Positions 1 to 6,876 of a stretch of 43,460 nt of DNA are shown here, piece by piece. The translations under genes and the position numbers were made by a program. The first letter of the stretch is position 1. The number at the start of each line of letters is the position of its first letter. Source of the stretch: UBA1724 sp963632245 (lineage in GTDB: Bacteria > Verrucomicrobiota > Lentisphaeria > Oligosphaerales > Oligosphaeraceae); assembly GCA_963632245.1 (NCBI GenBank), contig CAVGTF010000005.1:1-43460 (forward strand). The letters are read 5' to 3'. Under the pieces are notes generated by a model. It ran no database searches. It was given only the letters and a program-made list of their open reading frames with translations, and had not been told where the DNA came from.

Positions 1-179
1 CGCGCAATTGCGCCGCATGTAGTTGCGGCGCAGGTAGAAGGTAGCAGGTAGTAGGGAGTAGGTTTGTGCGGTCGTTGCGCGGCTCTTCCGCGGCGTGAAG
101 GCGGCGGTACTGGCACCGCCGCGCGAGCGGCGGAAGGGCGGCTGCGGCACCTTGCATGCTAATCACTACCCACTAATTG
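1..179. other. Intergenic region left of the lplA-like gene
   Basis: I see no credible gene here. The stretch holds a short inverted pair near the left edge (GCGCAATTGCGCCGC with GCGGCGC nearby), a run of GTAGnAGGTAG-type short repeats around 33-65, and the first copy of the dispersed repeat from 108. The window edge cuts whatever lies further left. Confidence 0.6.
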
Positions 180-190
180 CTAAACACTTA
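108..190 (+). repeat. Dispersed ~80-bp palindromic repeat, copy 1
   Basis: This copy has the shared layout of a dispersed repeat: a short inverted CCGCC/GGCGG stem, the block GGCGGAAGGGCGGCTGCGGC, an ACCTTGC block, and an A/T-richer tail reading CACTAATTGCTAAACACTT. Related copies lie at 2180-2260, 4125-4203, 4215-4283 and, inverted, at 43231-43312. The tail overlaps the last codons and the stop of the lplA-like gene. It resembles REP or MITE-like intergenic repeats. The family is not identified. Confidence 0.7.
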
Positions 191-824
191 TGAAGGCTCC
201 AGCCGCCTTTGCCGCGAGGATTTTCTGGAATTCTTCGCGGGCGTGAGTGGGGTCTTTGCAGAGTGGTGCGATGTTTGTGACGGGGGAATGTACGGACGCG
301 ACGGCGCTTTTGGGGGCGGTTGGGGCGCCTGCGGGTGGTGTGAGGGCCTTCTGTAGTCTGTTCAGATTGCAGGAGAAAGGCAGGCATCCGTGGAGGAGTG
401 TTGCGGGACCGGAGAGTGCGAATGCGCTACCGGAGATTTTCCAGGGGCCATGCCAGACGCTGAATCGTGAGCAGAAGCGCGCGTCGGAGACGCCGAGTTC
501 CTGGAGGGCCTCCACGACCAGGGAGAGGACCTTTTCGGGGGAGTATCGCTCCCGCGGGAGGAGGAAGGCGTAGTTCAGATTTCCGAGATCGTGCCAGACG
601 GTTCCGCCGCCGGAGAAGCGTTTCAGGACGGGGATGCGCTGGGATGCGCACCATTCCAGATCGCATTCTGCGGCGGGCAGTTGGTTTCTGCCGCACTGGA
701 CGCACTCCGCATTGGTGTAGAAGAGGAGTCTGGGAGTAGGATCGAAGGGTCGTGCGCGGAAGAGCGCCTCCTCTCTGGCGGCATTTTCCAGTGGGTCGGT
801 GGATGGGAGGTGCTCCACGATCAT
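180..824 (-). CDS. lplA: Lipoate-protein ligase A-like protein (small form)
   Basis: A 214-residue biotin/lipoyl protein ligase-fold enzyme, expected to attach lipoate or octanoate to lipoyl domains. The motif KRFSGGGTVWHDLGN at residues 68-82 matches the LplA signature RR-SGGG-V-HD-GN. The segment WKISGSAF at 128-135 supplies the expected substrate-lysine K129, followed by LLHG at 143-146. Full LplA has about 330 residues with an accessory C-terminal domain. This protein lacks that domain, so it could be a LipM/LipL-type transferase or need a partner. It starts 13 bases after the hisC stop, and its last codons run into a dispersed repeat. The lipoyl ligase family is clear; the exact reaction is not. 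Confidence 0.8.
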   Translation of the reverse strand: MIVEHLPSTDPLENAAREEALFRARPFDPTPRLLFYTNAECVQCGRNQLPAAECDLEWCASQRIPVLKRFSGGGTVWHDLGNLNYAFLLPRERYSPEKVLSLVVEALQELGVSDARFCSRFSVWHGPWKISGSAFALSGPATLLHGCLPFSCNLNRLQKALTPPAGAPTAPKSAVASVHSPVTNIAPLCKDPTHAREEFQKILAAKAAGAFISV

Positions 825-837
825 GGTCGTTGGCGCG

Positions 838-1890
838 CTAGCGGCTCAGCTTGTCCACGGTATCGAGGAATTCCTGCATTTCTTCGGGGGTGCCGATGGT
901 GATGCGGAGGAATTGATCGATGCGTGGGAGGGCGAAATACCGGACGAGGATCCCTTGTTCCCGGAGTTCGCGGAAGAGCTGTGCGGCGGGCTTGCTGGCG
1001 GGCTTCGCCAGCAGGAAGTTCGCCTGTGAGGGCAGGACGGTCCAGCCGCGGGAAGTCAGTGCCTCGGCGGTCTGTTGTCGGGTCTGTTTGATGCGCGACA
1101 CATTCTGGCGGAGGTATTCCTGGTCTTCCAGGGCGGCGGCGCCCATGGCCTGCGCGAAGCGGTCGGTGTTGTAGGAGTCCTTCAGCTTGTTCATCTCGAA
1201 GATCAGCGCGGGATTGGCGAATGCGATGCCCAGTCGGAGACCGGCGAGGGAGTAGCTCTTGGAGAAGGTGCGGGAGACCACCACATTGGGGAACTCCTTC
1301 ACCAGATCCAGGCAGTTGTCTTCGGCGAAATCCGCATACGCCTCGTCAATCCAGACCACGCCGTCGAAGTCGCGGCAGAGGGCGCGGATGGCGTCTTTGG
1401 GGAAGGAGTTTCCGGTGGGGGCATTGGGACGCGCCAAGATGAGGAGCCTTGCACCGGCGGCGAGTTTCGCCAGATTTGCGGGCAGCTGGAAGTCGTCGGT
1501 GAGTTGGAAGGGCTGTTTCACGGCGCCCTGGAGGTCTGCCAGCACGGGGTAGAGGGAGTAGCTGGGTTCGGGGAAGGCGAAGGCGTCTCCGGCGCCCACG
1601 AAAGTCCGTACGCCGATGGTGAGGAGGTCGTCGGAGCCATTGCCGCAGAGGATGTACTCCTCCGGGAGTCCGAAGAGCGCTGAAGCGGTTTTCCGCAGGG
1701 GGAGTGCGGTGGGCTCGGGATAGAGTCGGAGCTGCTGCCAGGGGAAGGCCGCCGCCGCCTCGCCGACTTTCGGAGAGGGTGGATACGGATTCTCGTTGGT
1801 GTTCAACTTTATGATCCGACGGCCAGTCAGCTGCTCGCCAGGAACATAGCCGGCGATGGACTGGATGTCGGGACGGGCGTAGTTCTTCAT
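838..1890 (-). CDS. hisC: Histidinol-phosphate aminotransferase
   Basis: A 350-residue PLP-dependent fold-type I aminotransferase that converts imidazole-acetol phosphate to histidinol phosphate in histidine synthesis. The N-terminal LNTNENPYPPSP (residues 29-40) is the HisC substrate-binding signature. RPNAPTGN (154-161), DEAY (182-185) and the Schiff-base lysine K211 in RTFSKSYSLAGLRLG are all present. The frame is open upstream to 2091, but that extension would translate a repeated hairpin element, so ATG at 1890 is preferred. No Shine-Dalgarno sequence precedes it; a pyrimidine tract does (see the leader feature). No other his genes are nearby. HisC-like enzymes can act on aromatic amino acids, but the N-terminal motif favours HisC. 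Confidence 0.93.
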   Translation of the reverse strand: MKNYARPDIQSIAGYVPGEQLTGRRIIKLNTNENPYPPSPKVGEAAAAFPWQQLRLYPEPTALPLRKTASALFGLPEEYILCGNGSDDLLTIGVRTFVGAGDAFAFPEPSYSLYPVLADLQGAVKQPFQLTDDFQLPANLAKLAAGARLLILARPNAPTGNSFPKDAIRALCRDFDGVVWIDEAYADFAEDNCLDLVKEFPNVVVSRTFSKSYSLAGLRLGIAFANPALIFEMNKLKDSYNTDRFAQAMGAAALEDQEYLRQNVSRIKQTRQQTAEALTSRGWTVLPSQANFLLAKPASKPAAQLFRELREQGILVRYFALPRIDQFLRITIGTPEEMQEFLDTVDKLSR

Positions 1891-2118
1891 AAAAAGGAGG
1901 AAGGAGGAGGGAGGAAGGAGGAAGTTAGGCCAGGGTTTCGCGTTAATCGCGAAACCCATCGCCGGGAAGCCCCGGCGATTGCGCCAAGCGCGCCCGAATT
2001 GGCGCGTAGTTCGAATTAGGAATTTATGCGCTATCGCGCAGTGTGTAATGTGCGGTGCCGCCGGTAGGCGGAAGGATTTCGGCGGGGGCACGGGGGCGGC
2101 AGTCCTCCGTCCTTTGGT
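1891..2118 (-). promoter_or_regulatory. Multi-hairpin leader with polypyrimidine tract upstream of hisC
   Basis: Read on the minus strand, this element ends exactly at the hisC ATG with TTCCTCCTCCTTTTT-type pyrimidines in place of a GGAGG ribosome site. Before the tract lie three inverted repeats: 1933-1957 (GGGTTTCGCG/CGCGAAACCC), 1958-1979 (ATCGCCGGG/CCCGGCGAT) and 1981-2006 (GCGCCAA/TTGGCGC). Further out is a GGTAGGCGGAA plus G-run block ending CCTTTGG. A second copy with the same order, and compensated changes in the stems, lies upstream of the HNH gene at 3920-4085. Function unknown: it may be a repeat or a structured 5' leader. Confidence 0.6.
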
Positions 2119-2179
2119 TGGGGCTTGGCTAGGTAAAAGCGCTCCGGTGGTAACACCGTTTTAGGCATCGGTGCTGGTG

Positions 2180-2260
2180 TACTGCCGCCCCCAGCGGTGG
2201 AAGGGCGCCTGCGGCACCTTGCGAATATAGCCGCTAGCCGCTAATTGCTAAGCACTTGCG
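2180..2260 (+). repeat. Dispersed ~80-bp palindromic repeat, copy 2
   Basis: This is the best-preserved forward copy: TACTGCCGCC, a short loop, GGTGGAAGGGCGCCTGCGGC, ACCTTGCG, then TAGCCGCTAGCCGCTAATTG and CTAAGCACTTGCG. It sits between the hisC leader and the end of the DUF486 gene. It matches the inverted copy at 43231-43312 along nearly its whole length. The 1891-2282 spacer contains only this repeat and the hairpin leader; I see no gene in it. Confidence 0.75.
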
Positions 2261-2282
2261 TAATGCGCGTAAGCGCAAGGGG

Positions 2283-2627
2283 TTAGGGTTTTCGGAAGAT
2301 GAAGTATACTGCGCCGAGGACGCAGAGTCCGGCCCAGAGGTAGTTCCAGTTCCACTTTTCGCGGAGGAAGAGGAGTGAGAAGGGCACGAAGACAGAGAGT
2401 GAGATGCACTCCTGGAGGATTTTGAGTTGCGCGACGGTGTAGTATCCGGCGCTGATGCGGTTTGCGGGGACCGCGAGGGTGTATTCGAAGAATGCGATTG
2501 CCCAGGAGGCGATGATGGCGATCCAGAGTGGGCTTCCCTTGAGGGTGCGGAGGTGTCCGTACCACGCAAAGGACATGAGGACATTGGATGCGCAGAGGAG
2601 GAGGCAGGTCTGGAGGATTCTCGGCAT
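2283..2627 (-). CDS. DMT-superfamily membrane protein, DUF486 type
   Basis: A 114-residue hydrophobic protein with about four transmembrane segments. FAWYGHL near residue 20, WAIAFFEY near 44 and the C-terminal YLWAGLCVLGAVYFIF are typical of the DUF486 small drug/metabolite transporter-like family, and the length matches the usual 110-120 residues. Transport substrate and physiological role are unknown for this family. The frame continues upstream, but ATG at 2627, 4 bases after the fumarase stop, gives the family-standard N terminus (MPRILQTCLL). It is probably co-transcribed with the fumarase alpha and HNH genes. Confidence 0.85.
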   Translation of the reverse strand: MPRILQTCLLLCASNVLMSFAWYGHLRTLKGSPLWIAIIASWAIAFFEYTLAVPANRISAGYYTVAQLKILQECISLSVFVPFSLLFLREKWNWNYLWAGLCVLGAVYFIFRKP

Positions 2628-2631
2628 GGCG

Positions 2632-3498
2632 TTAGTACTCCAGGAGTGTGCTTTGCCGACGGAGGCACCAGCAGTTGTAGCAGACGGTGACGAAGTAGCA
2701 GGCGGGATGACGGGTGCGCTGGGCGATGAAGACATCCAGGAGCGTACTTTTTCCGCCTAGTCCCATGGGGCCAATGCCCAGTGCATTCGCCTTTTCCAGA
2801 CAGCGGGTCTCCAGCTCGGCCAAGGCGGGCTCTTCGCTACGCTGGCCGATTTTGCGGAGCAGCTGGTGTTTTGCCTCTTCTTCGCCGCCGGCGCGGTCGC
2901 CGCCGATGCAGACTCCCAGGATTCCGGGGGCGCAGCCGCGTCCCTGTGCGCGGTAGACGGCATCGAGGATGCATGCCTCCACGCCGGCGAGATCCCGGTA
3001 TGCCTTCAGTGAGGAATCGGGCAGGGAGTATTGGATGCCCATGTTTTCGGAGCCGCCGCCCTTGAGCATGATGGTGACTCTCGCGGTGCGTGTGGAGGGC
3101 GAGCCGGCGGGGGTATCCTCCCAATGGAAGACGGGGCTCACGTATCCCAGGTTGTTCCCGGTGTTATGGCCGGTGAGGGTCTCCACGCAGTTCTGACGGA
3201 GGAGTCCCAGTCGCGTGGCCTCGCGGACGGCGCGTTCGGCGGCCAGCTTGAAGAACTGCCGCGGGAAGTCCTCGGCGCATTCCACGAAGAAGTGTATCAT
3301 CCCGGTATCCTGGCAGAGGGGGAGGGTGCGCTCTTCGGCGAGGCGGATATTCTCTTGGAGGGTATCCAGGACGGCGCGGGCGGGCGTGCCCTCGGCCTCG
3401 CGGGTGCGCGCATCGGAGAGCGCCTGTTGCACGTCCTCGGGGAGCGAGGTGGACGCGCGGGTCAGGAGTTTCAGCAGGATGGGATAGAAATCAGTCAT
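2632..3498 (-). CDS. Class I fumarate hydratase (or tartrate dehydratase) alpha subunit
   Basis: A 288-residue protein matching the N-terminal half of iron-sulfur class I fumarases (FumA/TtdA/fumarase alpha), which interconvert fumarate and malate or dehydrate tartrate. Seen in sequence: PLCQDTGM (60-67), GHNTGNNLGY (110-119), KGGGSENMG (146-154), GCAPGILGVCIGGDR (188-202) and IGPMGLGGK (242-250). C62, C189 and C276 or C278 are the likely 4Fe-4S ligands. ATG at 3498 is preceded by AAGGAG and overlaps the end of the HNH gene by 8 bases. The partner beta subunit (TtdB-like), which completes the active site, would be expected next but is absent; a DUF486 gene follows. The beta gene may lie elsewhere. 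Confidence 0.88.
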   Translation of the reverse strand: MTDFYPILLKLLTRASTSLPEDVQQALSDARTREAEGTPARAVLDTLQENIRLAEERTLPLCQDTGMIHFFVECAEDFPRQFFKLAAERAVREATRLGLLRQNCVETLTGHNTGNNLGYVSPVFHWEDTPAGSPSTRTARVTIMLKGGGSENMGIQYSLPDSSLKAYRDLAGVEACILDAVYRAQGRGCAPGILGVCIGGDRAGGEEEAKHQLLRKIGQRSEEPALAELETRCLEKANALGIGPMGLGGKSTLLDVFIAQRTRHPACYFVTVCYNCWCLRRQSTLLEY

Positions 3499-3919
3499 GG
3501 GAGTCTCCTTCCGGCGCGGGAGGCGTTGGCGGATTTTTGCCGGAGAGGTGCGCGAGATACTCCTGCCACTCCACAGGCAGGAGGGAGCGCTTCTTGTTGT
3601 TGCATTCTTTGCAACAGGGGACGATGTTTCCTTTGGTGCTCTGTCCGCCGCGTGCCAGGGGGACCAGGTGGTCCATGGTGAGCTCGCTGGGCGGGAAGAC
3701 GCGTCCGCAGTAGTAGCACTTTCCCGAGGCGCGGCGGTTCTTCCACCAGGGCGAGTTCCGCAAGATCCGCGCTTTTTCCTTCTCACGCTTCAGGAATTCC
3801 GGAGAAGCGCGGAAGTCGTCCACAAAATCGAAGAATTCCTCCAGCCCCGAGAGCGCGCCGCCCTCGGATTCCTCCTCGCCAGGAAGGAGGGGGGCTGGGA
3901 TGGGGCGGAAGGGCTTCAT
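3491..3919 (-). CDS. HNH endonuclease domain protein
   Basis: A 142-residue protein with a C-terminal HNH nuclease of the McrA-like zinc-finger type. KCYYC (C68, C71), TMDHLVPLARGG with D83/H84, GNIVPCC (N98) and KECNNKK (C106) give the two zinc-binding CxxC pairs and the HNH core. The first 60 residues are acidic, low in complexity and of unknown role. Such stand-alone HNH proteins are widespread and often of unknown biological function; nothing links this one to phage or restriction genes. It starts directly after a polypyrimidine, multi-hairpin leader like that of hisC and overlaps the fumarase gene, suggesting one transcript. Confidence 0.85.
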   Translation of the reverse strand: MKPFRPIPAPLLPGEEESEGGALSGLEEFFDFVDDFRASPEFLKREKEKARILRNSPWWKNRRASGKCYYCGRVFPPSELTMDHLVPLARGGQSTKGNIVPCCKECNNKKRSLLPVEWQEYLAHLSGKNPPTPPAPEGDSHD

Positions 3920-4085
3920 GAAAAAAGGAGGAAGGAGGAAGGAGGAAGTTAGGCCAGGGTTTCGGCCTCGCCGAAACCCCGCGCCGGAATTTACCGGCGC
4001 GTGCGCCGAGCGCGCCTAGATCGGCGCGCAGGTACAGCCGGTAGGCGGAATGGGTTAGGCGGGGGGACGGGGGCGGGGGGCCTTT
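3920..4085 (-). promoter_or_regulatory. Multi-hairpin leader with polypyrimidine tract upstream of the HNH gene
   Basis: Second copy of the hisC-type leader, again ending at the start codon. Inverted repeats are at 3957-3979 (GGGTTTCGG/CCGAAACCC), 3981-4000 (GCGCCGG/CCGGCGC) and 4003-4027 (GCGCCGA/TCGGCGC), followed by GGTAGGCGGAA, G-runs and CCTTTGG. Stem bases differ from the hisC copy in matched pairs, so base-pairing appears to be preserved. The pyrimidine tract (CCTCCTTCCTCC on the transcript strand) resembles the anti-Shine-Dalgarno sequence. Confidence 0.6.
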
Positions 4086-4124
4086 GGCGCAATGCGCAAT
4101 GTGCAATGCGTATGGGCAGAATGG

Positions 4125-4203
4125 TACCGCCGAAGCTTCGGCGGAATTCCCGCGGAGCGACCGCTCAACGAATCACTAGTCGCTCATTGCTAAGTACTTG
4201 CGG
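4125..4203 (+). repeat. Dispersed ~80-bp palindromic repeat, copy 3a (diverged)
   Basis: GTACCGCCGAAGCTTCGGCG forms an inverted repeat, followed by a diverged middle and the conserved tail CACTAGTCGCTCATTGCTAA then GTACTTGCG. It lacks the CTGCGGCACC block seen in the other copies. It lies in the 3920-4370 spacer, which holds no gene that I can support. Confidence 0.55.
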
Positions 4204-4214
4204 GGCGTAAATAG

Positions 4215-4283
4215 CACCGTCGGCGGAAGGGGTGCCTGCGGCACCGAATAAATTAGTCGCTAGCCACGAATGGCTAGATACGA
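4215..4283 (+). repeat. Dispersed palindromic repeat, copy 3b (partial)
   Basis: GGCGGAAGGGGTGCCTGCGG followed by CACC reproduces the central block of the repeat. The tail GTCGCTAGCCACGAATGGCT is altered into a small TAGCCA/TGGCTA hairpin. It lies directly beside copy 3a, so two partial copies are stacked here. Confidence 0.55.
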
Positions 4284-4319
4284 ATTCTCCGGCGCGCATC
4301 TAACTGTGCGCCGGAGAAT
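4284..4319. terminator. Perfect 12-bp stem hairpin, candidate terminator at the end of the T3SS locus
   Basis: ATTCTCCGGCGC and GCGCCGGAGAAT are exact inverted repeats around a 12-base loop. The hairpin lies about 50 bases beyond the stop of the last minus-strand gene (4371), where a terminator would be expected. There is no clear U-run on either side, so it may instead be a repeat element or an RNA 3'-end stabiliser. Confidence 0.45.
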
Positions 4320-4370
4320 ATAATGCGGCGGGTGAGGCCGTCGTGCGTGTGCGCGTGCGTGTGTGGGGTG

Positions 4371-6488
4371 CTACGCCACTTTCACGATCAGGATATTTTG
4401 GTTTTCGGCGCGATGGTAGGATATCTTGGATGCCATTTTCCGCACCATCATGATGCCGAGACCGCCGATGGGGCGTTCTTCGGCGGGCAGTGTGGTATCG
4501 GGCTCTGGTTGTTTGAGGGGGTTGAAGGGGATGCCGTCGTCGGCGAAGACCATCATCACGGAGTCCTGGTTGGGGGTCTTCTTGAGGGTGATTTTGAAGG
4601 TAGTGGCCTTTGCGTGCCGGACGATATTGGAGGTCAGCTCGTCCAGGATGATGTGGAGTGCGGCGAGTTTTTCGGGGGGAAGCTCGGGGAGGGTCTCGTC
4701 GAGGAACTCGGATGCCTGTGCGATTCCCTCCTGTGTGGGCTGGAAGGCGCGGGTATTTTTCGCGGGCGGGGCGAGTCGCCGGATGGCGAGCATGGTGATG
4801 TCGTCGGCCTGTGGCATGCCCTCCACGAATGCGCTGACGGCGATTCGTGTGACGGAGGTGACGGTGGTGGGGGAGGGATTGGCGGTTATGGCGGCCTTGA
4901 GGGCGGTCACCAGCCGTTCCTCGCCGAAGAGCTCGTTCTTGGCATCGGTGGCCTCGGTGACGCCATCGGTGTAGAGGAAGAGCGAGTCGCCGGGATCCAG
5001 TGTCAGGGTGAAGGGCTTGTATTCCACGGAGTCCATGAATGCCAGCACGGGGCCGGATTTTTCGGGAATGAATTCGGCGGATGGCAATCGGACGGGTGGG
5101 TTATGTCCGGCGTTTGCGTATGTGACGACGCCGGTGTCCAGGTCCAGGACTCCGATCCATGCGGTGAGGAACATATTTGCCGCGTTATTCTGGCAGAGCT
5201 CGTGGTTGACGTGGGTGAGTGCGGTAGCGGGGTCCCGGAGTCCCAGGAGCGTGTCCTTGATGAGGGTCTTTGCGGTCATCATGTAGAGGGCGGCGGTGAT
5301 GCCCTTTCCGGAGACATCGGCCACCAGGAATGCCACGTGGGTGGCGTCCAGCATGAAGTAGTCGTAGAAGTCGCCGCCTACATCGCGGGCGGTCTGCATC
5401 TTTGCCTCCAGCTCGAAGCGCGGATTCTTTGCGAGCGGCTGGGGCAACTCCGACTCCTGGATGGTGGCGGCAATCCGCATGTCCTTTGCGCGGCGCTCGT
5501 CTTCGGCGGCATAGAAGGCCTGAATGGCGTCGTGTGCGCAGGAGATCCGGTCCAGGAGGACAGTGAATGCACCGAGGACGACGAAGAGGAGTCCTCCCAG
5601 CACCGCGGCATTCTTGTTTCGGATGCTGAAGAATTCGCGGTCGGGGACTGCGGCGACGAAGCGGTGTTCGCCGAAGAGGAATGCGCGGCAGCGGCATTTT
5701 TCGCCGAAGAGCCGTTGTTCGAAGGTCTCCTTGGATGCGGTGCCCTTGCTGACGGCATCCAGGAGTTCCTGGTCGCTTTTGCGGTGGGCGCTCTCGTAGG
5801 GGGCGGCGACGGTCAGGTCGTAGCCGGTTTCGAAGATGGTTCGCGCCTCGTTCTTGTGCCGTGCGGGATTGGAGAGGAGCCGTCCGGTGGCGGGATTGGC
5901 GCAGAGATAGAATCCGGTGCGTCCGATGATCCATTCATCGAAGATATATCCGAGGATGGCGGGCATCATGGAGCCCAGGCGGTGTTCATAGAGCCCCACC
6001 TCTATATAGCCGTCACCGCCGGGAAAAGCCACACCGAGATATTTTGCGCGGACCTTTGGGTTGTGCGCGTGGGTGCGGAAGGGCTGCGAGACGGTGAGCG
6101 TCTTTCCGTCGGTGAGTTGCAGGAAAGGCGCGGTGGTGGGATTTTCGCCCATCCTGACATTCAGGCAGGTGGGATCGTTGGAGGAGACAATGAGCCCCGT
6201 GCGGTCGACCACATTGAGCTCGTCAATATCGTGATGCTCCGCGATCTCCGCCATCTCCTCCAGGGAGAGCTTCTGGACGGCGCCCAGTTTTCGGACGACA
6301 TCGAGGGCGGAGTGCCAGAGGACGGCATCGATGGAGCCCTCGACGGAGGAATAGAGATCCAGTACGGCGAAGTCCAGCAGCGCCTCGGTTTTTGTGCGTG
6401 CGTCGTGTGTGCCGATGCCCCAGGTGATCGCCATGATGATGGTGAAGAGTGCCAGGGCGATGGCGTAGATAAGGACTCGCCTTTTCAT
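4371..6488 (-). CDS. Membrane PP2C (RsbU/SpoIIE) phosphatase fused to an RsbW-like kinase
   Basis: A 705-residue probable signal-transduction protein. Transmembrane helices at about 6-24 and 294-313 bracket an extracytoplasmic sensor region that looks Cache-like. A SpoIIE/RsbU-type PP2C phosphatase follows, with ARDVGGDFYDYF (367-378), VADVSGKGI (389-397), YTDGVTEATD and a late QADDITM. These supply the metal-binding aspartates, including D373 and D391. A C-terminal GHKL ATPase of RsbW type (about 575-705) shows ILDELTSNIVRHA, FADDGIPFNP and IGGLGIMMV. By family knowledge the phosphatase would dephosphorylate, and the kinase phosphorylate, a STAS protein; that partner is encoded 10 bases upstream. 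No ribosome site is obvious before ATG 6488. I infer that it senses an external cue controlling the T3SS. Confidence 0.9.
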   Translation of the reverse strand: MKRRVLIYAIALALFTIIMAITWGIGTHDARTKTEALLDFAVLDLYSSVEGSIDAVLWHSALDVVRKLGAVQKLSLEEMAEIAEHHDIDELNVVDRTGLIVSSNDPTCLNVRMGENPTTAPFLQLTDGKTLTVSQPFRTHAHNPKVRAKYLGVAFPGGDGYIEVGLYEHRLGSMMPAILGYIFDEWIIGRTGFYLCANPATGRLLSNPARHKNEARTIFETGYDLTVAAPYESAHRKSDQELLDAVSKGTASKETFEQRLFGEKCRCRAFLFGEHRFVAAVPDREFFSIRNKNAAVLGGLLFVVLGAFTVLLDRISCAHDAIQAFYAAEDERRAKDMRIAATIQESELPQPLAKNPRFELEAKMQTARDVGGDFYDYFMLDATHVAFLVADVSGKGITAALYMMTAKTLIKDTLLGLRDPATALTHVNHELCQNNAANMFLTAWIGVLDLDTGVVTYANAGHNPPVRLPSAEFIPEKSGPVLAFMDSVEYKPFTLTLDPGDSLFLYTDGVTEATDAKNELFGEERLVTALKAAITANPSPTTVTSVTRIAVSAFVEGMPQADDITMLAIRRLAPPAKNTRAFQPTQEGIAQASEFLDETLPELPPEKLAALHIILDELTSNIVRHAKATTFKITLKKTPNQDSVMMVFADDGIPFNPLKQPEPDTTLPAEERPIGGLGIMMVRKMASKISYHRAENQNILIVKVA

Positions 6489-6498
6489 TCTGGGAGAT

Positions 6499-6792
6499 TT
6501 ATTCGATGGTGAAGATGGAGCTCATGCCGGTCATGTCGAGGACGCCCTTTACCATGGCATTGGGGTGTGCGATGGTCATCTTTCCGCTGGCGGCGAGCAT
6601 CGCCTTCTGGGCGGTCATGAGGACGCGGAGACCTGCGGAGGAGATGTATTCCAGGGCAGAGAAGTCGAAGACGATCTTCTTCACGCTATCGAAGGTCAGT
6701 GCCTCCGTGAGTTCGGGGGAGGTATTGGTGTCGAGGCGTCCCTCAACCTTCAGCGTCAGAGTGCCGTCTTCCAGCGTCTTGTCAATCTTCAT
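6499..6792 (-). CDS. STAS-domain anti-sigma factor antagonist
   Basis: A 97-residue single STAS domain of the SpoIIAA/RsbV family. VEGRLDTNTSPEL (16-28) and the phospho-acceptor loop LEYISSAGLRVL (47-58) are seen. By alignment to SpoIIAA the acceptor is probably S52. In partner switching such a protein, when unphosphorylated, captures the RsbW-like kinase/anti-sigma. The adjacent gene encodes both a PP2C phosphatase and such a kinase. ATG at 6792 (MKIDKTLEDG) gives the standard N terminus; a longer open frame reaches 6855. It follows the 1349-residue giant gene by 84 bases. BtrV of Bordetella is the closest functional parallel I know; the link to T3SS here rests on position. Confidence 0.92.
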   Translation of the reverse strand: MKIDKTLEDGTLTLKVEGRLDTNTSPELTEALTFDSVKKIVFDFSALEYISSAGLRVLMTAQKAMLAASGKMTIAHPNAMVKGVLDMTGMSSIFTIE

Positions 6793-6876
6793 GGGGATTT
6801 GGAATTGGTGGTGTGGATGGATGTCTCCCTTGCCGGACTTGCGCGTGTCTAGCAAGGGAGGGGTGTCGTATTGATT

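Noticed and set aside
838..2091. Longer HisC starting at 2091
   Set aside because: The 67 extra residues translate the hairpin element and have no HisC homology; ATG 1890 gives the normal N terminus.
4323..4370. GT-rich run (GTGCGTGTGCGCGTGCGTGT) as a microsatellite of interest
   Set aside because: It is short, imperfect and outside coding sequence; nothing indicates phase variation of a nearby gene.
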